Shown: in pieces, positions 1 through 9,283 of the stretch
How positions within the stretch are numbered: the first letter of the stretch is position 1
How the letters are laid out: each line of letters opens with the position of its first letter
Source: Stutzerimonas kirkiae
GTDB taxonomy: Bacteria; Pseudomonadota; Gammaproteobacteria; Pseudomonadales; Pseudomonadaceae
DNA length: 64,000 nucleotides
Reading direction: 5' to 3'
Assembly: GCF_004327335.1 (NCBI RefSeq)
Contig: NZ_QJUO01000010.1
Location: 54,935 to 118,934, forward strand
Notes under the pieces: generated by a model
What the model was told of the DNA's origin: nothing
Databases searched by the model: none
The model's input: only the letters and a program-made list of their open reading frames with translations
Translations under genes and position numbers: made by a program

Positions 1-398
1 GCCTCGCAATGCATCGCCCGCTCGCCGGGGCGCTGGCGCATGGGCGCGCCGCAACTGCCGCAGAAGCGGTGCTGGCTGGCCCAGGTGGCGATCTGTGCGG
101 CAAAGGCGAGCATGCGATAGCGCTCGTGATCGTCATCCTCCTGCATCAACTGGCGCAGCCCCAGCCAGCCCGCACCGGGTACTTCGCACTGGCGCTCCAG
201 CACCAGCAGGAACACTCGCTCGCCGTCGAAATGGCCGAGTCCCTGCTCGCTGAGCAAGGGTAGCGCCAGGCGCTTGAGCCAATCGCGAGGGAACAGTACG
301 CCCTGCCTATCGCACAGAAAATGCTGGTGGCAATGCACCAGCGCCAGCCCGCCCGGTTCCCCGGGGTCGAGCAAGGCAGCCTGCCAACGCAATCCCAT
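1..398 (-). CDS. nudC: NADH pyrophosphatase NudC (N-terminal part, cut by window edge)
   Basis: Reading leftward from an ATG at 398, 132 codons stay open to the window edge. The translation starts MGLRWQAALLDPG and carries HRFCGSCG at about residues 110-117, followed by GERAMHC. These are the first Cys pair and following segment of the NudC zinc ribbon. NudC hydrolyses NAD(H) and removes NAD caps from RNA. The Nudix box, which lies C-terminal in this family, is outside the window. The start was chosen because the N-terminus aligns with Pseudomonas NudC as I remember it. The ATG at 442, which overlaps the stop of the upstream gene, is in another frame and stops after a few codons. The gene lies 43 bp downstream of the crotonase gene, so they may be cotranscribed. 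Confidence 0.88.
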   Translation of the reverse strand, partial: MGLRWQAALLDPGEPGGLALVHCHQHFLCDRQGVLFPRDWLKRLALPLLSEQGLGHFDGERVFLLVLERQCEVPGAGWLGLRQLMQEDDDHERYRMLAFAAQIATWASQHRFCGSCGAPMRQRPGERAMHCE

Positions 399-441
399 CA
401 GACACCCCGCCGCGTCATCGTCTGTCCCATCGTCTGGCTCA

Positions 442-1254
442 TCAATCCTCGAAATCCGGCTTCTTTTTACTCATATGGGCCGCCATCGCGACAGGCAGGT
501 CGCTGGACTGCAACATCGCGGCATTCCAGGTCGCGACATAGTCCAGCCCGTCATCGACCCGGTGGTCGCGCATATAGCGGATCATCCGCTTGGTGCCGCG
601 TATGGCCAGTGGCGACTTGGCGGCGATTTCCCGGGCAACCTGCAGAACGCCTTCCTGCAGTTCGGACAGAGTCCCGTAGCAGCGGTTCGCCAGCCCGATG
701 GCCTGCGCTTCGCGGCCGTCCAGGGTACGACCGGTATAGGCCAGTTCGCGCAACATACCGTCGCCAATGATACGCGGTAGCCGCTGTAGCGTACCGACAT
801 CGGCCACCATGCCCATGTCGATCTCCTTGATCGAGAAGCGTGCATCCTCGCTGCAGTAGCGCATGTCGCAGGCCGCGATCAGGTCGATCGCCCCGCCCAG
901 GCAGTACCCCTGGACAGCGGCGATGACCGGCTTGCGGCACTCATCCACGGCGTTGAAGGATGCCTGCAACTCGAGAATGCGTCGGCGCAGGCGCTCGGCA
1001 TTGCGGCCTGCATCAGGCCCCATCTGGCTGGCGGCCTCCCCTAGCAACTGCAGGTCGATACCCGCCGAGAAGTGCTCTCCGGCCCCGGCCAGGACCACCA
1101 CCCGCACCTCGTCGGCATCGTCCGCCCAGCGGAAGATCTCCACGATTTCCCGCCAGAAATCCGCATTCATCGCGTTGAGCTTGTCCGCGCGGTCGATCGT
1201 TACGCGGGCGATCCGTTCGGCCAGCTCCACCCCGAACACCTTGTACTCGGTCAT
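442..1254 (-). CDS. Delta(3,5)-delta(2,4)-dienoyl-CoA isomerase (crotonase superfamily)
   Basis: This 270-residue protein is a full-length crotonase-fold enzyme. The oxyanion-hole segments are visible as HFSAGIDL (61-68) and GYCLGGAIDL (116-125). Family assignment within the superfamily rests on three acidic residues, D124, E144 and D152. Their spacing (20 and 8) equals that of the catalytic D176/E196/D204 of mammalian dienoyl-CoA isomerase, and the surrounding KEIDMGMVADVGTLQRLP is very like that enzyme. Established role: moving double bonds of 3,5-dienoyl-CoA to 2,4-dienoyl-CoA so that odd-position unsaturated fatty acids can be beta-oxidised. Automated annotation would probably say only enoyl-CoA hydratase. 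It is divergent from the ATPase gene at 1500. Confidence 0.88.
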   Translation of the reverse strand: MTEYKVFGVELAERIARVTIDRADKLNAMNADFWREIVEIFRWADDADEVRVVVLAGAGEHFSAGIDLQLLGEAASQMGPDAGRNAERLRRRILELQASFNAVDECRKPVIAAVQGYCLGGAIDLIAACDMRYCSEDARFSIKEIDMGMVADVGTLQRLPRIIGDGMLRELAYTGRTLDGREAQAIGLANRCYGTLSELQEGVLQVAREIAAKSPLAIRGTKRMIRYMRDHRVDDGLDYVATWNAAMLQSSDLPVAMAAHMSKKKPDFED

Positions 1255-1323
1255 TGTTCACGTCTCCCCTTTCGCTTGAAGCCTGAATCCGAGCGTCCAG
1301 GGTTCCGCCAGGGATTGCAAGCC

Positions 1324-1337
1324 AGTGACATGTCACT
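1324..1337. promoter_or_regulatory. Candidate operator: perfect 14-bp palindrome
   Basis: AGTGACATGTCACT reads the same on both strands. It lies in the 245-bp divergent intergenic region between the dienoyl-CoA isomerase gene (starts 1254) and the P-type ATPase gene (starts 1500). Uninterrupted palindromes of this length in divergent promoter regions often bind dimeric repressors. No regulator gene is adjacent, so the protein is unknown. This is an inference from symmetry and position only. Confidence 0.35.
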
Positions 1338-1499
1338 TCCAGCCTATGACTTCCGGTACGGTTATCGAGGTGCCATGGCGCAAGACGGATAGCGGTAATC
1401 TTTACTGACAAAGACACTGTCCTGCGCCTTGTTCGAACCCCCTGTCTTGCGTAGGGTTTTTCAGCCATGACACACCGGAGCCAATGACAGGAGTCTGCC

Positions 1500-4217
1500 A
1501 TGCCCGCCCCCCACGACCCGAACTGGCACGAACTGCCCGCCAGCGAATGCCTCCAGTCGCTGGACAGCGACCGCGCCGGCCTCTGCACCGAGCAGGTGGA
1601 ACTGCTGCGGCAACGCCATGGCTACAACCGCCTGCCGGAAGTCGCCCGCCACGGGCCATTGCTGCGTTTTTTCATGCAGTTCCACAATATCCTGCTCTAC
1701 GTGATGCTCGGCGCGGCGGTGGTCACGGCACTGCTCGGACACTGGGTCGACACCGGGGTGATCTTCGCCGCGGTGCTGGTCAACGCCATCATCGGCTTCA
1801 TCCAGGAAGGCAAGGCACAAAGCGCCCTGGACAGCATCCGCAACATGCTCAGCACCCGGGCCAATGTCCTGCGCGATGGTCGCCGCGTCGAAGTGGACGC
1901 CAGCGAACTGGTGCCCGGCGATATCGTGCTACTGGTTTCCGGCGACAAGGTGCCCGCCGACCTGCGCCTGCTGGACGTACGCAACCTGCGGGTGGACGAG
2001 GCGGCCCTGACCGGCGAATCGCTGCCGATGGAAAAGAACGAGCAAGCGGTGGCCGCCGATGCCGCGCTGGGTGACCGCTATTGCATGGCCTGGTCCGGCA
2101 CCCTGGTGGTCTACGGGCAGGCCAGCGGCCTGGTGGTGGCGACCGGGGCGCAAACCGAACTGGGCAAGATCAACAGCATGCTGGCCCGCGTACAGGCCAT
2201 CTCCACGCCCCTGCTGCGGCAGATCGACCGCTTCGGCCGCGGCCTGGCCATGGTGATCCTGGCGATGGTGGCGGCGACCTTCGCCCTCGGCACCCTGTGG
2301 CGCGGCCATGATCCCGGCGAGATGTTCATGATGGCCGTGGCCCTCACCGCCTCGGCCATCCCCGAGGGCCTGCCGGCCATCATGACGGTGATGCTGGCCC
2401 TCGGCGTGCAGCGCATGGCCCGGCGCCACGCGATCATCCGCCGCCTGCCGGCGGTGGAGACGCTCGGCTCGGTCACGGTGATCTGCTCGGACAAGACCGG
2501 CACCCTGACCCGCAACGAGATGACCGTGCAGCGGGTGATCTGCGCCGATGCCCGCTATCAGGTCGGCGGTGTCGGCTACGCTCCGGAAGGCGAGATAAGC
2601 CGTGACGGTGCCAAGCTATCGCCCGAGGAACGGCAACGCCTGCAACTGATCGGCCACGCCTGCCTGCTGTGCAATGACGCACGCATCCAGCCCGAAGGGC
2701 AAGGCTGGCGGATCGAGGGCGACCCGACCGAGGCAGCGCTGCTGGTGCTGGCGGCCAAGAACCGGCTGGAAAGCGAACAGGTGCTCTCCACCTGGACGTG
2801 CCGCGACAGCATTCCTTTCGAGTCGGAACACCGTTTCCGCGCCAGCCTGAACCATGCCGGCCCGGGGCAGACCAGTATCTTCATGGTCGGCGCGCCGGAG
2901 CGCCTGCTGGAAATCTGCGACCATCAGCTCGGCCTCGACGGCGAACAGCCACTGGACCCCGATTACTGGCGGCGCATGGCCACCGATACCGCGGCCCAGG
3001 GCCTGCGCCTGCTCGCCCTGGCCCGCCGGCGGGTCGACGACAGCCAGCAGTTGCTCGGCTTCGAGGATATCGACCAGGGTGGCTTCAGCCTGTTGGCGCT
3101 GGTCGGCATGATCGACCCGCCGCGCGAGGAAGCCATCGCCGCCGTGGCCGAATGCCATGACGCCGGCATCCGCGTGAAGATGATCACCGGCGACCACGCC
3201 GACACCGCCCGGGCCATCGGCGCCGAACTCGGCATCGGTGTCGGCCGGCCGGCGCTGACCGGTGCGGAACTGGCGCTGATGAGCGATGAAGCGCTACGCC
3301 AGGTGGTGATGGATATCGACGTGTTCGCCCGCGCCAGCCCCGAGCACAAGCTGCGCCTGGTGCAGGCCATGCAGGCCTGCGGCCAGGTGGTGGCGATGAC
3401 CGGCGACGGCGTCAACGACGCGCCGGCCCTCAAGCGTGCCGATGTCGGCGTGGCCATGGGGCTGAAAGGCACCGAGGCGGCCAAGGAATCCGCCGATGTG
3501 GTGCTGGTGGACGACAACTTCGCCACCATCGGCAATGCCGTGCGCGAAGGCCGGGCGATCTACGACAACCTGAAGAAGTTCATTCTGTTCATGCTGCCGA
3601 CCAATGGTGGCGAAGCATTGATCGTGATCAGCGCCATCCTGTTCCAGTTCGCCCTGCCGCTGACCCCGGCCCAGGTGCTGTGGATCAACATGGTGACCTC
3701 CTGCACCCTCGGCATGGCCCTGGCCGCCGAGCCGACCGAGCGCGGTATCATGCGCCGGCCGCCACGGCCGCCCAGCGAACCGCTGCTGTCGGGCTTCTTC
3801 GTCTGGCGCGTGGTGCTGGTTTCGGTGCTGATGATGACCGGCGCCCTCGGCCTGTTCCTCTGGGAACTGGAACAGGGCGCCAGCCTGGAGACCGCGCGCA
3901 CCATGGCGGTGAATACCGTGGTCATGGCGGAGATGTTCTACCTGCTGAGCAGCCGGCACATCCACGACAGCGTGCTCACCCGCGAAGGGCTGCTGGGCAA
4001 TCCCTGGATCCTGCTGACCATTGCCGCCTGTGCCGTGTTGCAGTTGCTCTATACCTACACAGCACCGATGCAGAACCTGTTCGGTGCCGCAGCCCTGAGC
4101 GCGGACGACTGGCTGAAGGTATGCGCCGCGGCGCTGTTGGTGCTGCTCGGCTCGGAACTGGAGAAATGGCTGCTGCGCCTCCATATGCGAAGACGCGGCA
4201 AAGCCACTGGCAGATGA
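1500..4217 (+). CDS. P2-type (SERCA-like) cation-transporting ATPase
   Basis: This 905-residue polytopic inner-membrane pump has all P-type ATPase landmarks. They are TGES in the actuator domain (DEAALTGESLP), the phosphorylated D331 in SDKTGTLT, MITGDH, and the hinge GDGVNDAPALKRADVG. An N-terminal cation-ATPase domain and six C-terminal membrane segments are present. M4 carries PEGLP and M5 NGGEA, as in Ca2+-type pumps. M6 reads WINMVTSC, whereas SERCA has an Asp two positions after the shared Val-Thr dipeptide context (VTDG). The missing acid argues against a canonical two-Ca2+ pump, and a monovalent or other ion is possible. Substrate is therefore unassigned. The start is preceded by an AGGAG-like stretch (1489-1493). 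The patatin gene follows 59 bp later on the same strand. Confidence 0.9.
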   Translation: MPAPHDPNWHELPASECLQSLDSDRAGLCTEQVELLRQRHGYNRLPEVARHGPLLRFFMQFHNILLYVMLGAAVVTALLGHWVDTGVIFAAVLVNAIIGFIQEGKAQSALDSIRNMLSTRANVLRDGRRVEVDASELVPGDIVLLVSGDKVPADLRLLDVRNLRVDEAALTGESLPMEKNEQAVAADAALGDRYCMAWSGTLVVYGQASGLVVATGAQTELGKINSMLARVQAISTPLLRQIDRFGRGLAMVILAMVAATFALGTLWRGHDPGEMFMMAVALTASAIPEGLPAIMTVMLALGVQRMARRHAIIRRLPAVETLGSVTVICSDKTGTLTRNEMTVQRVICADARYQVGGVGYAPEGEISRDGAKLSPEERQRLQLIGHACLLCNDARIQPEGQGWRIEGDPTEAALLVLAAKNRLESEQVLSTWTCRDSIPFESEHRFRASLNHAGPGQTSIFMVGAPERLLEICDHQLGLDGEQPLDPDYWRRMATDTAAQGLRLLALARRRVDDSQQLLGFEDIDQGGFSLLALVGMIDPPREEAIAAVAECHDAGIRVKMITGDHADTARAIGAELGIGVGRPALTGAELALMSDEALRQVVMDIDVFARASPEHKLRLVQAMQACGQVVAMTGDGVNDAPALKRADVGVAMGLKGTEAAKESADVVLVDDNFATIGNAVREGRAIYDNLKKFILFMLPTNGGEALIVISAILFQFALPLTPAQVLWINMVTSCTLGMALAAEPTERGIMRRPPRPPSEPLLSGFFVWRVVLVSVLMMTGALGLFLWELEQGASLETARTMAVNTVVMAEMFYLLSSRHIHDSVLTREGLLGNPWILLTIAACAVLQLLYTYTAPMQNLFGAAALSADDWLKVCAAALLVLLGSELEKWLLRLHMRRRGKATGR

Positions 4218-4276
4218 AGCTTGCACCGCATCCGCACAGGCCCGAAGCTAGCACCCCTGTCGAAGGGGAAGCGAAC

Positions 4277-5257
4277 ATGGGCAAGCGAGCGGCTCTGGTG
4301 CTGGGTTCCGGTGGTGCGCGCGGTTACGCGCATATCGGCGTCATCGAGGAAATCGAAGCACGTGGCTACGAGATCGGCTGCATCGCCGGTTGCTCGATGG
4401 GAGCCGTGGTCGGTGGCATCCACGCCGCCGGCAAACTGGACCAGTACCGGGAGTGGGTCGAGAGCCTGGACTACCTGGATGTGCTGCGGCTGCTCGACCC
4501 GAGCTTCAGCCTGGGCGCGGTACGCGGCGAAAAAGTCTTCGCCCGCGTACGCGAGATCATTGGCGATATCGATATCGAGGACCTGCCGATCCCCTATACG
4601 GCAGTCGCCACCGACCTGACCAACCAGCAGGAAATCTGGTTCCAGGAGGGTAGCCTGGAACTGGCCATGCGCGCCTCGGCCGCCATTCCCAGCCTGTTCA
4701 CCCCGGTGATACAGGGCAAGCGCATGCTGGTCGACGGCGGGCTGCTCAATCCGCTGCCGATCGTACCGGTGGTCTCCAGCCACTGTGACCTGATCATCGC
4801 CGTCAACCTGAACGGCAACAATCACAAGCAGTACCCGCTGCCGGAAATCAGCCGACCCGGCCGTTTCGATACGGTCATCAACTCGATCAGTTCGCGCCTG
4901 CCGTTCCTGCGCCGCAGCGCCCGTGATCTGGAAGAACATATCGCCAGGCTACAGGACGACGAGCAGCCGCCAAGCGTACCGACCGGCCAGGGCGCCCCCA
5001 AGTCCGCCGAAGGCGCAGTGGTGATCGATGTCGGTGGGCCGGCCTCGCTGCTGGAACTGATCAACCAGAGTTTCGAAGTCATGCAGTCGTCCCTGACCCA
5101 GTACAAGATCGCCGGTTATCCACCCAATGTGCTGATCAACGTACCGCGCCGCGCCTGCCGCTTCTACGAGTTCTACAAGGCCCCGGAACTGATCGCCCTG
5201 GGGCGCATCATCGCCCGTGATGCATTCGATAAATACGAGGCCGAGCAGGAGCGCTAG
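4277..5257 (+). CDS. Patatin-like phospholipase (RssA/NTE-type)
   Basis: The 326-residue protein starts MGKRAALVLGSGGARG, which contains the glycine-rich oxyanion-hole motif. The nucleophile is S40 in GCSMG (38-42), and the catalytic Asp is D153 in LVDGG. Together these form the Ser-Asp dyad of patatin-like phospholipases. No signal peptide is evident, so a cytoplasmic or membrane-peripheral hydrolase is likely. The start ATG at 4277 has GAAGGGGAA about 7 nt upstream. The open frame continues upstream, but that part overlaps the ATPase gene in another frame and has no domain similarity. Physiological substrate unknown. Confidence 0.9.
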   Translation: MGKRAALVLGSGGARGYAHIGVIEEIEARGYEIGCIAGCSMGAVVGGIHAAGKLDQYREWVESLDYLDVLRLLDPSFSLGAVRGEKVFARVREIIGDIDIEDLPIPYTAVATDLTNQQEIWFQEGSLELAMRASAAIPSLFTPVIQGKRMLVDGGLLNPLPIVPVVSSHCDLIIAVNLNGNNHKQYPLPEISRPGRFDTVINSISSRLPFLRRSARDLEEHIARLQDDEQPPSVPTGQGAPKSAEGAVVIDVGGPASLLELINQSFEVMQSSLTQYKIAGYPPNVLINVPRRACRFYEFYKAPELIALGRIIARDAFDKYEAEQER

Positions 5258-5275
5258 GCGCAGCGGCAAGTCAGA

Positions 5276-5327
5276 AGCTTCAAGCCGTTGCAGGTCACGC
5301 TATCGCTTTTCCTTCCGGCTTCAAGCT
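5276..5327. terminator. Palindrome between convergent genes, probable bidirectional terminator
   Basis: AGCTTCAAGCCG (5276-5287) pairs with CGGCTTCAAGCT (5316-5327) with one mismatch. It lies in the 74-bp gap between the convergent patatin and mltF genes. The same AGCTT(G/C)AAGC core recurs at other gene ends in this window. Confidence 0.4.
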
Positions 5328-5331
5328 GCTG

Positions 5332-6735
5332 CTACCGCTCCAGCCGATAGCGCTCGCGGGCATAGGCCAGGTAGTACTTGTTGACGCTGTTGACGTAGCT
5401 GACCACCCCCATGCCCGCGCTATCCATCGCCACCCGCTCGACCTGGAAGAACCACTGGTCGGCATTCAGGCCGCGCCGCCGCGCCTCGGCACGCATGCTT
5501 TGCACACGTTGCGGCCCCAGGTTGTAGGCCGCCAGCACGAAGGCCATGCGCTCGCGTTCGTTCAGTCGCGGGCTGGAAAAGAACTGCCGGCGGATACTGG
5601 CCAGGTACCTGGCACTGGCCTGCACATTGTTATCCAGCCGGTGCACATCGCCGACCCCCATGCTGCGCGCCGTCGCTGGCGTCACCTGCATCAGCCCGAT
5701 GGCGCCCGAAGCGCCACGGGCAGAAGGGTCGAGGGTGGATTCCTTGAAAGCCAGGGCTGCCAGGTTCAGCCAGTCCAGCGCCTGCTCACGGGCATGCCGC
5801 TGCAGCACCGGGCGCACGGCATCCAGGCGTTGCCGGCCGATCCGGTCCAGCGGGTACTGGACCCGGTAAAGTCGCCTGTAGACCCGCTCGAACAGCGCAT
5901 CCTGGTTGTCTGGCGCCCGGTAATTCTTGATGAAACGGTCCGCGCTGGCGCGCAACATGCTGGCCTCCTGCGGCAGGAACCAGTGCATGCCGGCCTTTTC
6001 TCCCAGGGTCAGTTGCCGGTCGATGCGCAGCTTCGGCATCACCCGGGCCCAGCGCTGGGCGATGCTCAGCTCGACCGCCGTCAGTGGATAGATACCGGCC
6101 TGTACCATCTCCAGCACATCCTCCACCGCCAGGCTCGGGTCAACCCACTCGATCACCAGCGGTGCCCGACCGCTGGCCAGCAGGCGCTCATTCAGGCGTG
6201 CCAGCGCAGGTCCGGCCGCACTACCGGCCGGCAACGCGAGACTGCGCCCCGACAATTGCTCGAGGCTCGAATAGAGCGCCCCGCCCTTGCGCCCGACCAG
6301 GACCATCGGTACATCAGCGACCAGCGCCCGGCTTCGGCTCAGTGCCGCGCCGGCCGGCATGCCCAGGCGCTCTCCGGGCGCGACCATATCCCCTTCGCCG
6401 CGCAACAGGGCCGCCAGCAACTGGTCCTTGGCCCTGGGAATGATCTTCAGGGTGATCGTATGGCCGGCAGCGGCATCACGGTTGAGAAACTGCTCGAAAG
6501 CCTTCAGGCGTGCGTACTCGATGCCCACGGCCTCGCCCCTGATCTCGCCCGAGCTGTTGCGGCTCTGGTTGACCAGCACGCGCAGCACACCGCTGCGGCG
6601 GATCTGCGCCAGGTCTCGGACCTGACTGGCGCCGGCGTCGGCGGGGTGCCAGGCCTGCGGCCCCTGCAGGCGAGCCTGTGCCGGCAACATGACCTGTGCC
6701 AGTAAAAACAGCAGAATGACCGAAGGCAATCGCAT
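5332..6735 (-). CDS. mltF: Membrane-bound lytic murein transglycosylase F
   Basis: The 467-residue protein begins MRLPSVILLFLLAQ, a signal sequence with cleavage probably after AQA near residue 21. It then has a family-3 periplasmic-binding-protein-like domain (about 35-270) and a C-terminal SLT lysozyme-like domain. The catalytic Glu is E332 in AFKESTLDP, followed by GAIGLMQVTP and the AAYNLGP motif. This two-domain order is diagnostic of MltF, which cleaves peptidoglycan strands to 1,6-anhydromuropeptides. An upstream ATG at 6855 would extend the frame by 40 residues, but it would overlap the divergent tatD start, so the ATG preceding the signal peptide was chosen. Pseudomonas may carry two mltF paralogues; which one this is cannot be told here. 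Confidence 0.88.
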   Translation of the reverse strand: MRLPSVILLFLLAQVMLPAQARLQGPQAWHPADAGASQVRDLAQIRRSGVLRVLVNQSRNSSGEIRGEAVGIEYARLKAFEQFLNRDAAAGHTITLKIIPRAKDQLLAALLRGEGDMVAPGERLGMPAGAALSRSRALVADVPMVLVGRKGGALYSSLEQLSGRSLALPAGSAAGPALARLNERLLASGRAPLVIEWVDPSLAVEDVLEMVQAGIYPLTAVELSIAQRWARVMPKLRIDRQLTLGEKAGMHWFLPQEASMLRASADRFIKNYRAPDNQDALFERVYRRLYRVQYPLDRIGRQRLDAVRPVLQRHAREQALDWLNLAALAFKESTLDPSARGASGAIGLMQVTPATARSMGVGDVHRLDNNVQASARYLASIRRQFFSSPRLNERERMAFVLAAYNLGPQRVQSMRAEARRRGLNADQWFFQVERVAMDSAGMGVVSYVNSVNKYYLAYARERYRLER

Positions 6736-6845
6736 GAATGGTGCGTTCCCACTTTTGCTGACCAGGTGCCTGGTGCGAAGATTCGCACAGCCTCCCAGCG
6801 ACCACCACAGGCAATACCGCCAGAACCACCTGATAAAGATCAGCC

Positions 6846-7679
6846 ATGAGCGCACTCAGCACCCAGGAAAACCACCCAGCGGAACCGCTGGTGGACATCG
6901 GCGTCAATCTCACCCACCCCAGCTTCGCCAGCAACCGCCAGGAGGTACTGCAGCGCGCCCATGACGCCGGCGTAAGGCAGATGCTGCTGACCGGCACCAG
7001 CATCGCTGAGAGCGAAAAGGCCCTGGCGCTATGCCATGAACTGGACCCCAGCGGCAGCTCACTCTACTGCACCGCCGGCGTTCACCCGCATGACGCCAAG
7101 GACTGGCGGGCGGACAGCGCCAGGCAATTGCAGCAGTTGCTGCAGGAAAGCCGGGTGCGCGCCGTCGGCGAGTGCGGGCTGGACTTCAACCGCGACTTCT
7201 CGCCCCGGGAACGTCAACAGGCCGCGCTGGAGGCCCAGTTGCAACTGGCCGCGGAAACCGGCCTGCCGGTCTTCCTGCATGAGCGTGACGCCAGCCAGCG
7301 GATGCTGGAAATCCTCAAATCCGTCCGCGATCACCTCTGCAACGCGGTGATCCACTGTTTCACGGGTGAAAGGCAAGCGCTCTACGCCTACCTGGACCTG
7401 GGGCTGCACATCGGTATCACCGGCTGGATCTGCGACGAAAGGCGGGGCACCCACCTGCAGCAGTTGGTACGCGACATTCCCGCGGGCCGCCTGATGCTGG
7501 AGAGCGATGCCCCTTACCTGCTGCCCCGCAGCCTGCAGCCGCGCCCCAGAAACAACCTGAACGAGCCCGCCTACCTGGTGCAGGTGCTATACGATGTCGC
7601 ACGCTGCCGAGGCGAAAGCCCCTCGGCGCTGGCGGCCCACACCACGGCCTGTGCCCGTCGTTTTTTCAGTTTGCACTGA
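6846..7679 (+). CDS. tatD: TatD family metal-dependent deoxyribonuclease/hydrolase
   Basis: The 277-residue TIM-barrel hydrolase carries the TatD signatures VDIGVNLTH (17-25), [30 protein letters not shown] and [10 protein letters not shown]. The metal ligands would be the conserved His, Glu and Asp residues in these motifs, apart from the usual first H-x-D-x-H, which is replaced by DIGVNLTH as in true TatD. TatD enzymes are 3'-5' exonucleases implicated in DNA repair of oxidative damage. The gene is divergent from mltF, and the first ~14 residues before VDIGVN are poorly conserved, so a slightly later start is possible. Confidence 0.9.
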   Translation: MSALSTQENHPAEPLVDIGVNLTHPSFASNRQEVLQRAHDAGVRQMLLTGTSIAESEKALALCHELDPSGSSLYCTAGVHPHDAKDWRADSARQLQQLLQESRVRAVGECGLDFNRDFSPRERQQAALEAQLQLAAETGLPVFLHERDASQRMLEILKSVRDHLCNAVIHCFTGERQALYAYLDLGLHIGITGWICDERRGTHLQQLVRDIPAGRLMLESDAPYLLPRSLQPRPRNNLNEPAYLVQVLYDVARCRGESPSALAAHTTACARRFFSLH

Positions 7680-7692
7680 TACCCACACCCGC

Positions 7693-7719
7693 TAAAGCAA
7701 CTTGCGAAGCTGCCGCTAT
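7693..7719 (+). promoter_or_regulatory. Candidate sigma-28 (FliA) promoter upstream of chemoreceptor
   Basis: TAAA (7693-7696), exactly 15 nt, then GCCGCTAT (7712-7719) matches the flagellar sigma-28 consensus TAAA-N15-GCCGATAA at 10 of 12 positions. The chemoreceptor gene starts 40 nt downstream. Sigma-28 control of chemoreceptor genes is well established in pseudomonads. Confidence 0.55.
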
Positions 7720-7759
7720 TGCATAGATGATCGACCCCTCAATCGAAGAAGACCCATTA

Positions 7760-9229
7760 ATGATTGTCTGGATGCGCGACCTTTCTCTGAAATACAAATT
7801 CTGGGCTCTGAATATGGTGACCTTCGTCACCACCCTGCTGCTGGTGTTGTACGCGATACAACTCGAACAGCGGACCCGCGGTGTCGATGCGCATGAGGAC
7901 GCCCGCCAGTACGCCGCCCTGGTCGAAAGCTGGCCCGCCAGCGCGCCGTTGCCCGCTAACGGCAGACTGCGATTATTCACCGCCGGCCAGCCGCTGGAAA
8001 TCGATGGCCAGAAGATCGCGCCCTCCGGCTGGACAGCACTCGAACATGATGCGTTTTTCGGCGATGACCCGCTGATCGGCGTCCAGGTCCTGGCCCGTGG
8101 CGATGGCCAGCATGTCGCCGTACAGGCCCGCACGCCCAGCTTCGCCCAGGTATGGACCCAGCACTTCTTCAGCTATGCGGCGGCGGTCCTGGTGCTCATG
8201 CTGGCGCTGCTGGCGTCCTCGCAGATCCTTATCCGCTTCCTGCTCAGCCACCTGAACACCCTCAAGGATGTGATGCTGCACGTCGAAACCAGCGGCGACC
8301 TCTCCGTCCGCGTGCCTCTGGACAGCCGTGACGAAGTCGGCCAGATGGCCACCGCCTTCAATGCCATGCAATCCGGCTACCAGCGTATCGTCGGCACCGT
8401 CGCCAACTCGGCGGCGCGCCTCGACGAGGATGCACGGAGCCTGGCCGCCAACATGGACGAAGTTCGCCGGGACATGCTCGACCAGCAGAACGAAACCGAC
8501 CAGGCCGCGACCGCCATCAACCAAATGACCACCACCGTGCATCACATCGCCGAGCACGCGCGCGACACACGGGACCAGTCGCAGAACGCCGACCGCCTCG
8601 CCAGCGAGGGCCATCGCGTCGTCGAGCGCGTGGAAAACTCCATCAACAGCCTTTCCCGGGGTGTCCAGCAGACCGCCGAAACCATCGAGCAACTGGCCGC
8701 CGACAGCCAGAAGATCAATGGCGTGGTGAGCGTCATTCACAGCATCGCCGAACAGACCAACCTGCTGGCGTTGAATGCCGCCATCGAGGCGGCCCGGGCC
8801 GGCGAGATGGGCCGTGGATTCGCCGTGGTGGCCGACGAGGTGCGCAACCTGGCCAAGCGCGTACAGGTTTCCACCGACGAGATCACCCGCATGATCGCCG
8901 ACCTGCAGGGCATGACCCGCGATGCAGTGGAGTTCATGCAGGAAAGTTCGCTCAAGGCCGATGACTGCGTACAGCAGGCGCAGGAAGCGGGCCTGGCACT
9001 GGAGGCGATTACTGGCGCGGTCGCGCAGATGCGCGAAAGCAATACCCAGATTGCCGCCGCCGCCGAAGAACAGAGCCAGGTCGCCGAGGAACTCAATCGC
9101 TCGGTGACCGGAATCCGCGATGTCACCGAACGCACCGTGCAGCAGACTGTCGACTCGGCCACCACCAGTTCGCAACTGGCGGAACTGTCCGGCCAGTTGA
9201 GCAAGGCGATCGGCCAGTTACGGCTATAG
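7760..9229 (+). CDS. Methyl-accepting chemotaxis protein
   Basis: The 489-residue chemoreceptor has TM1 at about 14-34, a short periplasmic segment of about 100 residues with no recognisable ligand-binding family, TM2 at about 138-160, a HAMP domain, and a long cytoplasmic coiled-coil hairpin. The highly conserved tip is [20 protein letters not shown] followed by [14 protein letters not shown], the CheA/CheW-binding region. The start at 7760 has GAAGAAGA at good spacing. ATG 7772 ([11 protein letters not shown]) is an alternative and ATG 7727 is less likely. A sigma-28-like promoter lies just upstream. Signal unknown. Confidence 0.92.
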   Translation: MIVWMRDLSLKYKFWALNMVTFVTTLLLVLYAIQLEQRTRGVDAHEDARQYAALVESWPASAPLPANGRLRLFTAGQPLEIDGQKIAPSGWTALEHDAFFGDDPLIGVQVLARGDGQHVAVQARTPSFAQVWTQHFFSYAAAVLVLMLALLASSQILIRFLLSHLNTLKDVMLHVETSGDLSVRVPLDSRDEVGQMATAFNAMQSGYQRIVGTVANSAARLDEDARSLAANMDEVRRDMLDQQNETDQAATAINQMTTTVHHIAEHARDTRDQSQNADRLASEGHRVVERVENSINSLSRGVQQTAETIEQLAADSQKINGVVSVIHSIAEQTNLLALNAAIEAARAGEMGRGFAVVADEVRNLAKRVQVSTDEITRMIADLQGMTRDAVEFMQESSLKADDCVQQAQEAGLALEAITGAVAQMRESNTQIAAAAEEQSQVAEELNRSVTGIRDVTERTVQQTVDSATTSSQLAELSGQLSKAIGQLRL

Positions 9230-9239
9230 GAGCAGCTGC

Positions 9240-9283
9240 AAGCTTGATCAGACAGGCAAGCTCCGGGCAAGCCCTGTCAAGCT
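9240..9283. terminator. Palindromic terminator between convergent MCP and dnaQ
   Basis: AAGCTTG (9240-9246) plus GACAGG pair with CCTGTC and CAAGCTT ending at 9283, followed by TTATTTG. It occupies the gap between the MCP stop (9229) and the dnaQ stop (9284). The stem is interrupted, but a hairpin plus T-rich tail fits a bidirectional terminator. Confidence 0.45.

Noticed and set aside
274..780. Plus-strand open frames over nudC and the isomerase gene
   Set aside because: They are shadows of two well-supported minus-strand genes with conserved catalytic motifs.
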